A stretch of 64,000 bases of DNA from Paenibacillus sp. KS-LC4 (GCF_036894955.1 NZ_CP145905.1:5851001-5915000); one strand, 5' to 3'; numbered from the stretch's first letter, positions 41,620 to 51,409 are shown. Numbers and translations are program-made. The notes: generated by a model not told the origin, from the letters alone.

Positions 41620-43628
41620 AAGGGGAATAGGGCCGAGCTGATGCGCTGCATCAGCTCGGTTTCGCTTTGCAGCGGCGCGGGCGCGGGACTGACGCCGCGT
41701 GCTGCGTGGCTGTCCGCCCGGCGGCCGCATAGCAGCCGGGCGCGGGACGCGTAGGCGGCGGCTGCGCCGGAGGCCGCCGCACGCGCGAGCCAGGGCGGCG
41801 CGGCAGCAGCGCGCGCCGCCGTAAAATGCGCAGCGGCAGCAGGCCAGGCGCCTGCCGCTGCTGCGAAGGCGCCCGCGGCCAGCTTTGCTGCGGGCGCGAG
41901 CAAGGCCTCGGCCGGCGGCGAAGCTGCCGGCTGGCGGCCTGGGCTTGCAGCCTGCATGCGCAGCAGGCTGCACCACGCCAGCGGCGGCGCATCCGCCGGT
42001 GCGCCGCCGCTGGCGCAAAGCGCTTGCCAGTCGCGCACATGATGCAGCGCCTGTGTCACCAGTGCGGAGTCGGCTCCGCCTCCCGCACGAGCTGAGTCAT
42101 CGCCTGCTGACGAGTCCAGCGCCGCCGTATAAGCCTCCCGCCATTTCCCGGCGGGCAGGCTTTGCCATAGCTGGGAGCCGCCAGCCTTGTCGCCCTGCTG
42201 AACAAGCAGCAGACCTTGCCAAAAAATGCGTTGGTCGCGCTCCGCCAACGCTTCAATCAGCTGAGCGGACACCTCCGGCTGCCGTTCCAAGCCCATATAA
42301 GCAAGCTTGCCCAGCAGGTCGTTCAATAGCTTTTGCTGTTTTAGCCCTTCTCCTGTCCGTCCTTCCTGCTTCGACGTTTCACCTTTATCTGCCTGAAGAA
42401 TACTTGTGCTTGCCAGCAGCCATTTGCTGCGTATCCCTTCGTCCCACGCCCCTAGCAGCAGCAGCCGTTCCCAAGCCGGAGCATAGTCTGGCCGCGCCTG
42501 AATGGCGGCCACGTAGCGGTCAGCAGCCGCTTGCCACTCATACATCCGCTCATGGCAAAAGCCTGCTCCGCACATGGAACGGTAGCTCCCCGCTCCTGCG
42601 GCTGACGAATAAAAGCTGGCTGCCGTTCCAAGCTCAAGCGCTATCTCCAGCTTTTTTAACGCTTCCTCAGCAAAATCCAATTCCAGCAGCGCTGCTGCCC
42701 AAGCTTCATATAAATCAGGGAAATCAGCGTAGCCGAATGCTTTGACTCCCCTTTCCGCCCAATGCGCCGCCGCTTCCGCTGTCCCTCTTGCCAGGCAAGA
42801 GCGGCTCAGCTTAAGCAGCACATCCGACGCGTAGCCGCAATCCGGCGGCAGCTCGGCGGCAAGCGGCTCGAGCCAGCCAATCGCTTTTTCCCAATCGCCA
42901 TAGGTACAGCATTCCGTGCCCATGGCATAGCGCAGGACGGGATCTGCGGGATTACGCCGCAAGGCGTTTTGCAAAATAGCGGCGTTCCGTTGTTTTTTGC
43001 CCCGTGCGGCTATCACCTCATCCCGATAGCCCTCATGACGCACGACGACCGGAGCAAGCAGCAAGCCGCCCCGCTCCAGCGCAGCGACAGCTGTCGCCGT
43101 CTCCTCGTGAATAGCGCCTGCAAACCGAATCCGCTCATCGTTGCGGAACAAGCGGCATACCGCATCCGTCAGCTCATCTTCCGCTCCTTCGCACCCTATC
43201 CGGCTAATAAGCCGGACATAATAGCCGAAGTGCTCCTCATCCGCAAGCAGCATCCGCCACTGTTCCAGCTGCAGCGGCTCCAGCCGCTCATCAGCGTCAA
43301 GCACTAAAATCCATGGCTGCACGGCCGCCTCCAGCCCTTTGTTGCGAGCCCGCGAAAAATCGCTGTGCCACGTAGCTTGCAGTACCCGAGCGCCATATGA
43401 TCGCGCGATTTCCACCGTCCGGTCAACCGAGCCCGTATCGACGATGATCATTTCACTCACATAGGGGAGGACGGATTCCAGGCAGCTCTCCAAAAACCTT
43501 TCCTCATCGCGCACAATCATACACAAAGATAAGGGCAGCTTTTCCGACTCTACTGCCCTCGCTTTCTCCCCCCATGCATCATCGGCACCGCCTTCACGAA
43601 ACGCTGCATCCACATTTTCACCCTGCAT
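41607..43628 (-). CDS. GT2 glycosyltransferase with TPR-like tail (third copy in operon)
   Basis: The start is ATG 43628 with GGGAGGGG 6 bases upstream; a TTG at 43634 is the frame limit. The 673-residue protein begins with about 25 acidic residues, then a GT-A domain (LSLCMIVRDEERFLESCLESV, EMIIVDTGSVDRTVEIA, LVLDADERL with DxD). Helical TPR-type repeats follow (AIQARPDYAPAWERLLLL and others). The last 150 residues are extremely Ala-rich and coded by a GC-rich tract (about 41650-42060). It is paralogous to the two upstream gene products. Cytoplasmic, it is probably a protein or glycan glycosyltransferase. Confidence 0.88.
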   Translation of the reverse strand: MQGENVDAAFREGGADDAWGEKARAVESEKLPLSLCMIVRDEERFLESCLESVLPYVSEMIIVDTGSVDRTVEIARSYGARVLQATWHSDFSRARNKGLEAAVQPWILVLDADERLEPLQLEQWRMLLADEEHFGYYVRLISRIGCEGAEDELTDAVCRLFRNDERIRFAGAIHEETATAVAALERGGLLLAPVVVRHEGYRDEVIAARGKKQRNAAILQNALRRNPADPVLRYAMGTECCTYGDWEKAIGWLEPLAAELPPDCGYASDVLLKLSRSCLARGTAEAAAHWAERGVKAFGYADFPDLYEAWAAALLELDFAEEALKKLEIALELGTAASFYSSAAGAGSYRSMCGAGFCHERMYEWQAAADRYVAAIQARPDYAPAWERLLLLGAWDEGIRSKWLLASTSILQADKGETSKQEGRTGEGLKQQKLLNDLLGKLAYMGLERQPEVSAQLIEALAERDQRIFWQGLLLVQQGDKAGGSQLWQSLPAGKWREAYTAALDSSAGDDSARAGGGADSALVTQALHHVRDWQALCASGGAPADAPPLAWCSLLRMQAASPGRQPAASPPAEALLAPAAKLAAGAFAAAAGAWPAAAAHFTAARAAAAPPWLARAAASGAAAAYASRARLLCGRRADSHAARGVSPAPAPLQSETELMQRISSALFPLRLL

Positions 43629-43660
43629 CCACAACCCCTCCCTGCTGCTTCGCTTTCTGT

Positions 43661-45256
43661 CTACCAGCCCTCCTCACCCGGCAGCAGCAAACGAGTAAGC
43701 TGGATCGCCTCTTTCCTCAAGCTCGCTCGGCCATTCTGGCCAGCCTGCCGCAGCTGCTGGTGCTTTGCCAGCCATTGATCGGCTCGCAGCCACCACTGGC
43801 GGGCGGTTACAGCCGCACTTCCTGTACTTCCTGTACTTCCCGCACTTCCCTTATCCCCTACACCATAGCCTATGCTCCACTCCGCATCCCTTGCGAGCTG
43901 CTGTGCCAGCTCATCTGGCAGCGGAAGCCCGCTGTACTCCCGCCGCTCAATAGCCTCCGCCTGCTTACGAAGCAATTGGCGATGCTCATGCTGCTCCTGC
44001 AAATCCGCCTGCCATCGCAGCCAATCGGCAGCCGCAGCAGGGCAGCCGGAAGCCAGCATAACGGCGGCAAGCTTGCGTACAGCTCCCTCATTAGGGCAGC
44101 CGATACGTGCGGCAAGGACAGCTAACAGCCGTTCTTCCTCGCCCGCTGCGCGAAAATACCTGCACAGCCTGAACAGTGGCGGCAGCAGGCTAGGCTGCTG
44201 CCGCAGCGCCGCCACATAGGCGGACACCAGCCCTTGCTCATCGAGCAAAGCTTCGCTGATGCGCCCTAGCAAGTAGGCGGTGCGATACGTCCCAATGCCC
44301 TCTTCTGTATGGTAGTGAGCGGGCGCACCTGCTAGCTCAAGTGCATGCTCTGCTGTCTGGGCTGCTTCCCGCAAGCTTCCAAGCTGCGCGAGGCTAAGCG
44401 CCCAATAATGCCACATATCCGTATAATCCGGATAGCGGGAGGCACCGTCCGCTGCGACCTCGGCGGCTTCGGCCCATTTTTCCAAGGCATGGAGGCTTCG
44501 CACTTCATATTTGATTACAAGATGAGCATAGTTTAAATGCGCAAATTCCTGTGAGCTGCGCGCCCTTCGAAAAGCATCCAGCGCCTTAACCGCCTCGCCC
44601 CGCCGCAAAAACTCCACGCCTATATTGTAGTGGTGAAACGTATTCGACGGCTCCTCCGCGAGCGCGAATTGGAGCAGCTTCATATTGCGCTCCAGCTTAT
44701 TTTTCTCTAAAACATCCTGCGCCCTGTAGCCATAATGATGAATGACAACATCCGTCATTTGAAATTTCGCTTCCGGATTCCCGCGCAAAATCGCCGCTGC
44801 GATTTGCTCATGTATCCGCCCCTCAAATCGGTGCTGCTCGGCATTACGGAACATGCGGAGCACCGGATGAACGGTGGAGCCTGACGCTCCCTCATCGCCA
44901 ATGACGTTCCGCACCTGAAGCAAGAGCGCCATCAGCTCCTCATCTTGGGCCCACACCCGCAGCTGCCTTCCGCCAGCCGAATCCAGCGCTTCATCGGCAT
45001 CGAGAAATAGAATCCATTCCCCGCGCGCCGCATCGAGCCCCAAATTCCGCGCCTTGGAAAAATGCTGCTCCCACTCCGCCCTTATGACCGTCGCTCCAAA
45101 GCTTTGCGCTATTTCAACCGTCCGATCCATTGATCCGGTATCCACCACAATGATTTCGTCCACTATGCCTTTGACGCTGGTCAAACAATTCGGCAAATGC
45201 TTCTCCTCATCTTTAACGATCATGCATAAAGAGATCAGCTTCCGCTGCCCCGCCAT
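43661..45256 (-). CDS. GT2 glycosyltransferase with TPR-like tail (second copy in operon)
   Basis: The start is ATG 45256, preceded by AGGAGG with 7 bases of spacing; it lies inside the end of the upstream gene (44-base overlap). The 531-residue product has the GT-A domain (LISLCMIVKDEEKHLPNCL, EIIVVDTGSMDRTVEIA, ILFLDADEAL). TPR-like repeats follow (FHHYNIGVEFLRRGEAVKALDAF, MWHYWALSLAQLGSLREA). A run GSAGSTGSTGSA near the C-terminus is coded by short tandem repeats (about 43820-43850). The start far downstream of the frame's first codon is decided by the ribosome site. It is translationally coupled to the gene before it. Confidence 0.9.
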   Translation of the reverse strand: MAGQRKLISLCMIVKDEEKHLPNCLTSVKGIVDEIIVVDTGSMDRTVEIAQSFGATVIRAEWEQHFSKARNLGLDAARGEWILFLDADEALDSAGGRQLRVWAQDEELMALLLQVRNVIGDEGASGSTVHPVLRMFRNAEQHRFEGRIHEQIAAAILRGNPEAKFQMTDVVIHHYGYRAQDVLEKNKLERNMKLLQFALAEEPSNTFHHYNIGVEFLRRGEAVKALDAFRRARSSQEFAHLNYAHLVIKYEVRSLHALEKWAEAAEVAADGASRYPDYTDMWHYWALSLAQLGSLREAAQTAEHALELAGAPAHYHTEEGIGTYRTAYLLGRISEALLDEQGLVSAYVAALRQQPSLLPPLFRLCRYFRAAGEEERLLAVLAARIGCPNEGAVRKLAAVMLASGCPAAAADWLRWQADLQEQHEHRQLLRKQAEAIERREYSGLPLPDELAQQLARDAEWSIGYGVGDKGSAGSTGSTGSAAVTARQWWLRADQWLAKHQQLRQAGQNGRASLRKEAIQLTRLLLPGEEGW

Positions 45257-47429
45257 TCGTCCGCCTCCTCTGCACGGCATTCCAGCTCGTGTGCCAGCCG
45301 AGCGCATTCACCCGTGCAAGTGCTGCGCGAAGCCGCTCCTCATCCTGCACGGCCCAACTGCCGTCCCAGCCTCGACTGCCGCTATATTGGCCGGGCTCCA
45401 GCGCTGCAATTCCCATTTGGAGGCAAGCTGCCGCTGAGCCAAGCTGTGCGCGATCACCATACTCGCCTGCTTCGGATATATTTTCGAATAGGGATAATGC
45501 TTCACCGTAGAGCCCTTTATCATACAGCAGCTCTCCTAGCCGAAATTGCTGCCCCGCGCTCATTGCGCCTTCTCTGGCATAACTGCGAAGCATAAGCTCC
45601 GCTGCCGCCTCGACATATCCGTTATCATAAAGCAATTGCTCGCTTTCCAATTGCAGCCCCTGATGACAAGCCGTCAGCCTTGCCGCCAGCGGAAGCATAT
45701 TCAGCTCGATGGCCTGTTTTACATAAAGGGCAGCTGTCTGCTCGCCAAGCTGATCGAACCACTCTTTTTCCACTGAAAAAATACGGCCATTCGCCTGCTC
45801 CCACCCCAGATAGCGCTGCAGCGCTCCAAGGCCTATTCCTTCTTTTATCGTTTCATCAAGCTGCCAGCAGCATAAAGTCCAATCGCGAGCAAGTGAACTC
45901 AGAACAGTCTGTTCATCCGAATCCTTTATAGCCTCTCGATCTGCTATCGGCATACGATCAAGCCAAGACTCCCAGAGCGCATTTGCCTCCGCATATTGAC
46001 CGCAAGCCATGAGGCATACGCCAAATTGGCGAATTTCTTCTATACTCCAGTCCGACTGCTCCGTTGAAAAGGAATCCCGATCCGGCATTCCATCATGCCC
46101 TCTTACAGCAACAATTAGGCCCGCCTCAATCGCGCCTTCCATCCACAGCTCTCTGGCGCATTGCCAAGCGCCAATCTGCTGCATGACGGAGGCTAAGCGT
46201 TTGTTGACCGAATCCCGCCGCTCTCCAACGGCGAATAACGCCCTCAAGCGCTCCGCTATAGCCATATCGCTCCAACCAATAAGCTGAAGCGTATCCGCCA
46301 TGCCTACAGCCGCTGGCTGATGCCATACTGCAACGAGCGCCAGCTCATAGTGTCTAATTGCCGCCTCATGGTTTCCCATACGCTTCTGCACCGCCCCCAA
46401 TGCCGTTCGAATAAACGTTCCATCTGCACCAAGCTCGGTAATATACTCGCCAGCAGAGAACTTATTTGAGGCTCTATCTAGCCGCCCTAATGATTTGGTA
46501 GATATAAGGACCGCCATCTCATAGGCTTGTGCTGCTTCTGTAAGCATCCCGGCAGAAGAGAGCGCCTCACCCATGAGCATATGGAGATCTGCATAGTTTG
46601 GGTAACGCAGCACTTCTTCGCGGAGCAGAGCCAACGCTTCCTCTGGCTTTGCAAGTGCGAGCAGCACTTTTGCATAGTCCCGAATGAGCGAAGGGCGATA
46701 GGGGGCGTTTATTGGCACCGCTGCCCAAGAAGCACGTAGCGCAGGCTCAGCCTCAGCCGTTCTACCCAGCTGACACATCGTCACCCCGTAGTTGTAAAGA
46801 CAAAAAGGATCATGAGGCCGCTGGGACAGCTGCCTGTCAATGATCCGTAAATTTCTTTCGGCTTTATTTTTGCGGGCAATGACTGAAGGCTTATACCCGT
46901 CGTGAACAAGCGTGAGCGGTGTTTGAAGCAGCGGCCCGTCTATACTTCTCGCCTCAGAAGCACACCCGCTTTCAATGGAGCTGGAAATAAGCTGTTCATG
47001 GATTTCACCTTCATAACAGTAGCCGCGGTCGGCTCGAAACAACCTAAGTGCTTGGCTGTAAAGACAGTGGTCTGCCGATGCGTCATCATATAGATGACGC
47101 ATCGGCAGACGGAAAGCGGGATTTTTCGTCTGCCGCAGCTCTTGCCTTAACGCTTGACCCGTCTCGCCTTCCAGCCATTCGTCGGCATCCAGCACCAAAA
47201 CCCAGAGCGTACGCGCCTGTTCAAGTGCCGCATTGCGGACGCTGGAAAAGTCATCCTGCCATTCCACATGCAGCACTCTGGCTCCATATTGGCTGGCCAG
47301 CTCTATCGTGCCATCCGTAGAGCCTGAATCTGCAACGATAATTTCGTCTGCGATATTTTTAATGCTTTTGAGACAGCGGCTCAGTACATCCTCTTCGTTG
47401 CGAGCGATAATGTGAACTCCCAGCAGCAT
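45213..47429 (-). CDS. GT2 glycosyltransferase with long TPR-like tail (first copy in operon)
   Basis: A 738-residue protein. The GT-A domain fills residues 1-230 (GVHIIARNEEDVLSRCLKS, EIIVADSGSTDGTIELA, LVLDADEWL). About 500 residues of helical repeats follow (CLYNYGVTMCQLGRTAEAEPALRAS, DLHMLMGEALSSAGMLTEAAQAYEMA). AGGAGGG precedes the ATG, only 18 bases after the stop of the giant repeat protein. This makes it the strongest candidate for the enzyme that modifies that protein. There is no membrane segment. TPR domains in glycosyltransferases often bind long protein acceptors, as in OGT, which is family knowledge used here as inference. Confidence 0.9.
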   Translation of the reverse strand: MLLGVHIIARNEEDVLSRCLKSIKNIADEIIVADSGSTDGTIELASQYGARVLHVEWQDDFSSVRNAALEQARTLWVLVLDADEWLEGETGQALRQELRQTKNPAFRLPMRHLYDDASADHCLYSQALRLFRADRGYCYEGEIHEQLISSSIESGCASEARSIDGPLLQTPLTLVHDGYKPSVIARKNKAERNLRIIDRQLSQRPHDPFCLYNYGVTMCQLGRTAEAEPALRASWAAVPINAPYRPSLIRDYAKVLLALAKPEEALALLREEVLRYPNYADLHMLMGEALSSAGMLTEAAQAYEMAVLISTKSLGRLDRASNKFSAGEYITELGADGTFIRTALGAVQKRMGNHEAAIRHYELALVAVWHQPAAVGMADTLQLIGWSDMAIAERLRALFAVGERRDSVNKRLASVMQQIGAWQCARELWMEGAIEAGLIVAVRGHDGMPDRDSFSTEQSDWSIEEIRQFGVCLMACGQYAEANALWESWLDRMPIADREAIKDSDEQTVLSSLARDWTLCCWQLDETIKEGIGLGALQRYLGWEQANGRIFSVEKEWFDQLGEQTAALYVKQAIELNMLPLAARLTACHQGLQLESEQLLYDNGYVEAAAELMLRSYAREGAMSAGQQFRLGELLYDKGLYGEALSLFENISEAGEYGDRAQLGSAAACLQMGIAALEPGQYSGSRGWDGSWAVQDEERLRAALARVNALGWHTSWNAVQRRRTNGGAAEADLFMHDR

Positions 47430-47447
47430 GACGAAAGCCCTCCTAAT

Positions 47448-50400
47448 TTAGTTGCCCTGTCCGTTGAAAAATACATCCAGCGTCGTCGACGAGCCCGCTA
47501 GACTGGAGCGGTACGAAAGCCGCGTGTATTTTAAGAAACGCTGCGGCACCAGCACATCCACCGATCCTGTGGCAATGCCCGTTACCGTTTCAACATCCGT
47601 ATACCAGTTCGATCCATTAGCGCTAATTTCCACACGCGCATCTGCACGATTGGCTCCCGGTCCCCGATTGTATACGAAGAAGGAATAAGTGCCAAATACG
47701 CTGGTCGTAACAGCGGTCAATGCCGTATATGCGTCTGCTGTTACAATATTCAAGCTGGAGCTTTCCTGGAAGCTCCTTTGTGAAATTGACGTTACGCTGC
47801 TCAGTGTACCCGTCGTGATCGTTGCTCCGTTCACCGCACCCAACGTGCCTGCTGTGATTGTCGCTCCTAATACTGCCGTCAACGTCCCTGCTGTGATCGT
47901 CGCTCCATTCACCGCACTCAACGTGCCTGCCGTGATTGTCGCTCCATTCACTGCGCTCAACGTGCCTGCTGTGATTGTTGCTCCATTCACCGCACTCAAC
48001 GTGCCTGCCGTGATCGTCGCTCCTAATACTGCCGTCAATGTGCCCGCTGTGATCGTCGCTCCATTCACTGCACTTAACGTGCCTGCTGTGATCGTCGCTC
48101 CTAATACTGCCGTCAGCGTCCCTGCCGTGATTGTCGCTCCATTCACTGCACTCAACGTGCCTGCTGTGATTGTTGCTCCATTCACCGCACTCAACGTGCC
48201 TGCTGTGATTGTTGCTCCATTCACCGCACTCAACGTGCCTGCTGTGATCGTCGCTCCTTCCACTGCCGTCAACGTGCCTGCTGTGATCGTCGCTCCTTCC
48301 ACTGCACTCAACGTGCCCGCTGTGATCGTCGCTCCTTCCACTGCCGTCAACGTGCCCGCTGTGATCGTTGCTCCTTCCACTGCACTCAACGTGCCTGCTG
48401 TGATCGTCGCTCCTTCCACTGCACTCAACGTGCCTGCTGTGATCGTCGCTCCCAATACCGCACTCAACGTGCCTGCTGTGATCGTCGCTCCCAATACCGC
48501 ACTCAACGTGCCTGCTGTGATTGTTGCTCCATTTACCGCACTCAACGTGCCTGCTGTGATTGTTGCTCCATTCACCGCACTCAACGTGCCTGCTGTGATC
48601 GTCGCTCCTTCCACTGCCGTCAACGTGCCTGCTGTGATCGTCGCTCCTTCCACTGCCGTCAGCGTCCCTGCCGTGATCGTCGCTCCGTTCACTGCACTCA
48701 ACGTACCCGCTGTGATCGTTGCTCCTAATACTGCACTCAGCGTCCCTGCTGTGATCGTCGCTCCATTCACTGCACTCAACGTACCTGCTGTGATCGTCGC
48801 TCCTTCCACTGCCGTCAATGTGCCCGCTGTGATCGTTGCTCCTTCTACTGCCGTCAGCGTCCCTGCCGTGATCGTTGCTCCATTCACTGCACTCAACGTG
48901 CCCGCTGTGATCGTTGCTCCTAATACTGCCGTCAACGTGCCCGCTGTGATCGTCGCTCCTTCCACTGCCGTCAACGTGCCCGCTGTGATCGTCGCTCCTT
49001 CCACTGCCGTCAACGTGCCCGCTGTGATCGTTGCTCCTTCCACTGCCGTCAGCGTCCCTGCCGTGATCGTCGCTCCGTTCACTGCACTCAACGTACCCGC
49101 TGTGATCGTTGCTCCTAATACTGCCGTCAACGTGCCCGCTGTGATCGTCGCTCCTTCCACTGCCGTCAACGTGCCCGCTGTGATCGTCGCTCCTTCCACT
49201 GCCGTCAACGTGCCCGCTGTGATCGTCGCTCCTTCCACTGCCGTCAGCGTCCCTGCCGTGATCGTTGCTCCATTCACTGCACTCAACGTGCCTGCTGTGA
49301 TCGTCGCTCCTTCCACTGCCGTCAACGTGCCCGCTGTGATCGTCGCTCCTTCCACTGCCGTCAACGTGCCCGCTGTGATCGTTGCTCCTTCCACTGCCGT
49401 CAACGTGCCTGCCGTGATCGTCGCTCCATTCACTGCACTCAACGTGCCTGCTGTGATTGTTGCTCCATTCACTGCACTCAACGTACCTGCTGTGATCGTC
49501 GCTCCTTCCACTGCCGTCAATGTGCCCGCTGTGATCGTCGCTCCTTCCACTGCCGTCAACGTCCCTGCTGTGATCGTCGCTCCTTCCACTGCCGTCAACG
49601 TGCCCGCTGTGATCGTTGCTCCTTCCACTGCCGTCAGCGTGCCTGCCGTGATCGTCGCTCCATTCACCGCACTCAACGTACCTGCTGTGATCGTTGCTCC
49701 TAATACTGCCGTCAACGTCCCTGCTGTGATCGTCGCTCCTAATACTGCCGTCAATGTGCCCGCTGTGATCGTCGCTCCTAATACTGCACTCAGCGTCCCT
49801 GCTGTAATCGTTGCTCCTTCCACTGCCGTCAACGTGCCCGCTGTGATCGTCGCTCCATTCACTGCATTCAGCGTCCCTGCCGTAATCGTTGCTCCATTCA
49901 CTGCACTCAACGTGCCCGCTGTGATCGTCGCTCCTTCCACTGCCGTCAACGTGCCCGCTGTGATCGTTGCTCCTTCCACTGCCGTCAGCGTCCCTGCCGT
50001 GATCGTTGCTCCATTCACTGCACTCAACGTGCCCGCTGTAATCGTTGCTCCTAATACTGCCGTCAACGTGCCTGCCGTGATCGTCGCTCCATTCACTGCA
50101 CTCAACGTGCCTGCTGTGATTGTTGCTCCATTCACTGCACTCAACGTACCTGCTGTGATCGTCGCTCCTTCCACTGCCGTCAACGTGCCTGCTGTGATTG
50201 TTGCTCCATTCACTGCACTCAACGTACCTGCTGTGATCGTCGCTCCTTCCACTGCCGTCAATGTGCCCGCTGTGATCGTCGCTCCTAATACTGCACTCAG
50301 CGTCCCTGCTGTAATCGTTGCTCCATTCACCGCACTCAACGTGCCCGCTGTGATCGTTGCTCCATTCACCGCGCTCAACGTGCCTGCCGTGATCGTCGCT

Positions 50401-50633
50401 CCGTTCACCGCGTTCAATGTTCCTGCCGTGATTGTCGTTCCCAAGACAGCTGCGATAGTACCAGTGGTAATTGTCGCCCCCATTAAATTTCCAATTGTAC
50501 CGTCCAGCATAATGTTCAGCAAGTTGCCTGATGTGTCTGTTGCAAGGGGCTGAGCTGTTTGTGTGTCGTCTTTACCAAATATTAATGTACGTAAATTATC
50601 CGGATTCGGATTAAACGTCGAAAAGTTTGGCAT
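47448..50633 (-). CDS. Giant Thr-rich repeat protein with 69 thirteen-residue repeats and DUF6385-like C-terminus
   Basis: A 1061-residue protein. Residues 1-51 are a unique head (MPNFSTFNPNPDNLRTLIFG, then a linker) without a signal peptide. Residues 52-947 are 69 units of GATITAGTL(S/T)AV(N/E/L). Residues 948-1061 form a beta-rich domain (SFQESSSLNIVTADAYTALT, YSFFVYNRGPGANRADARVE, FLKYTRLSYRS) that matches DUF6385-type C-termini. The alternating Thr/Ile/Val pattern predicts a beta-solenoid or fibre. Three or four Thr/Ser per unit offer over 200 O-glycosylation sites. It heads an operon with three glycosyltransferases. AGGTGATGG precedes the ATG. Confidence 0.93.
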   Translation of the reverse strand: MPNFSTFNPNPDNLRTLIFGKDDTQTAQPLATDTSGNLLNIMLDGTIGNLMGATITTGTIAAVLGTTITAGTLNAVNGATITAGTLSAVNGATITAGTLSAVNGATITAGTLSAVLGATITAGTLTAVEGATITAGTLSAVNGATITAGTLTAVEGATITAGTLSAVNGATITAGTLSAVNGATITAGTLTAVLGATITAGTLSAVNGATITAGTLTAVEGATITAGTLTAVEGATITAGTLSAVNGATITAGTLNAVNGATITAGTLTAVEGATITAGTLSAVLGATITAGTLTAVLGATITAGTLTAVLGATITAGTLSAVNGATITAGTLTAVEGATITAGTLTAVEGATITAGTLTAVEGATITAGTLTAVEGATITAGTLSAVNGATITAGTLSAVNGATITAGTLTAVEGATITAGTLTAVEGATITAGTLTAVEGATITAGTLSAVNGATITAGTLTAVEGATITAGTLTAVEGATITAGTLTAVEGATITAGTLTAVLGATITAGTLSAVNGATITAGTLTAVEGATITAGTLTAVEGATITAGTLTAVEGATITAGTLTAVLGATITAGTLSAVNGATITAGTLTAVEGATITAGTLTAVEGATITAGTLSAVNGATITAGTLSAVLGATITAGTLSAVNGATITAGTLTAVEGATITAGTLTAVEGATITAGTLSAVNGATITAGTLSAVNGATITAGTLSAVLGATITAGTLSAVLGATITAGTLSAVEGATITAGTLSAVEGATITAGTLTAVEGATITAGTLSAVEGATITAGTLTAVEGATITAGTLSAVNGATITAGTLSAVNGATITAGTLSAVNGATITAGTLTAVLGATITAGTLSAVNGATITAGTLTAVLGATITAGTLSAVNGATITAGTLSAVNGATITAGTLSAVNGATITAGTLTAVLGATITAGTLGAVNGATITTGTLSSVTSISQRSFQESSSLNIVTADAYTALTAVTTSVFGTYSFFVYNRGPGANRADARVEISANGSNWYTDVETVTGIATGSVDVLVPQRFLKYTRLSYRSSLAGSSTTLDVFFNGQGN
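47793..50480 (-). repeat. In-frame 39-base tandem repeat array (69 units)
   Basis: 2688 bases of near-identical 39-base units without spacers. Three codon types define the variable 13th residue: AAT, GAA and TTA. Thr at position 10 is never followed by Asn at position 13, so the units come in linked types. Two adjacent 195-base blocks (48921-49115 and 49116-49310) repeat the five-unit order N-E-E-E-L, showing larger-scale duplication. The antisense strand is also open, a by-product of the 39-base period. Confidence 0.97.
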
Positions 50634-50875
50634 ACCATCACCTAGTTTCCTTTTAGTATTACAGGAAAGAGATAGAAGAATGCCCGTACGTCCTTCCCCG
50701 TTCGCTTCCTCTCTATGTCCATGTGCTCACACTGTATGTACATTTGAAAGTGTCGGAGACGGCAGCTGTCCGTGTAAAATCCGCCTTTTCTTCACAACGT
50801 GCGGCATGTCCCCATACCTATCATCGCTAATCCCCATATCCTGTCATATATTGATTTGATTTAAGAGGTGATGGA
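50634..50875. promoter_or_regulatory. Divergent promoter region of the repeat protein and the small beta-rich proteins
   Basis: This 242-base gap must hold two divergent promoters. On the minus strand CATACAGT (near 50729-50737) resembles the -10 box of sporulation sigma-E/K promoters. On the plus strand CATATATT near 50844 is similar. Neither has a clear -35 box, and no classical sigma-A promoter stands out, so the assignment is weak. Confidence 0.3.
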
Positions 50876-51409
50876 ATGACCAATAATGCTGTTTTTAATA
50901 ATGAAAAAAACCCCTTAAGCATGCTCATCAACAATGCTTATACTTCACCAGCCATCATAGCGCCGCCAGAGGAAAATGCAGCTGTAAACGGCCGGCTATT
51001 TATCGTTACAAGCGGAAGTAGCAGCATTGGTGCCGCAAACAATCAGCTCATTCAAATTACGAACCCTTCTGGAAGCGGGAGATCACTGTACATCTCCAGT
51101 ATCTCCGGCGGTATTTCAGCTGCTGCTACCCTTAATTTATATTCCACCGGCACAGTCACCGGGGGAACCACGCCCACACCATTTAACAGCCAATTTGGCA
51201 ATACAACAGCAAGTATTGCCACCGCTCGCGTTGCTACGGGAACCATAACCGGAACACCTACGCTATTTATGACCATGCTGCTGGCAGCAGGCGTATTCAA
51301 CTTTACTTTTACGGGAGCGATCATTGTGCCGCCAAACCGGGCGATAACGATTTCCGTCGGGACAGGCGTCATTACCGCAGCCACCAACATTGTGTGGTGG
51401 GAAGCCTAA
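50876..51409 (+). CDS. Small beta-rich structural protein (first of pair)
   Basis: A 177-residue Ser/Thr/Gly/Ile-rich protein without a signal peptide. It starts MTNNAVFNNEKNPLSMLINN; the body has alternating strands (LIQITNPSGSGRSLYISSISG, TGAIIVPPNRAITISV) and ends NIVWWEA. It shares with the next product the order 'NP.GSGk.l.i', '.vPP...i.i' and the end 'vtWWE', so the two are paralogues, probably jelly-roll-like. The head resembles that of the giant repeat protein (FN followed by Asn/Pro). I do not recognise a named family. It is divergent from the repeat-protein operon. Confidence 0.82.
   Translation: MTNNAVFNNEKNPLSMLINNAYTSPAIIAPPEENAAVNGRLFIVTSGSSSIGAANNQLIQITNPSGSGRSLYISSISGGISAAATLNLYSTGTVTGGTTPTPFNSQFGNTTASIATARVATGTITGTPTLFMTMLLAAGVFNFTFTGAIIVPPNRAITISVGTGVITAATNIVWWEA

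Noticed and set aside
41885..42745. A 286-codon plus-strand frame inside the GC-rich glycosyltransferase end
   Set aside because: High GC content removes stops in all frames; the opposite strand has the real domain-bearing gene.
47793..50480. CRISPR-like regular array
   Set aside because: The 39-base units are directly adjacent with no spacers, are in frame, and encode a protein; no cas genes are present.
47689..50553. A 954-codon plus-strand frame opposite the repeat protein (VPAVIVAPFTALN repeats)
   Set aside because: It is the antisense of the 39-base array, open only because the period is a multiple of three. It has no ribosome site or unique domains.
50640..50870. Sporulation sigma-E/K promoters for the repeat protein and its divergent partners
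   Set aside because: CATACAGT and CATATATT resemble -10 boxes, but no matching -35 boxes were found at the right distance, so I do not claim sigma dependence.
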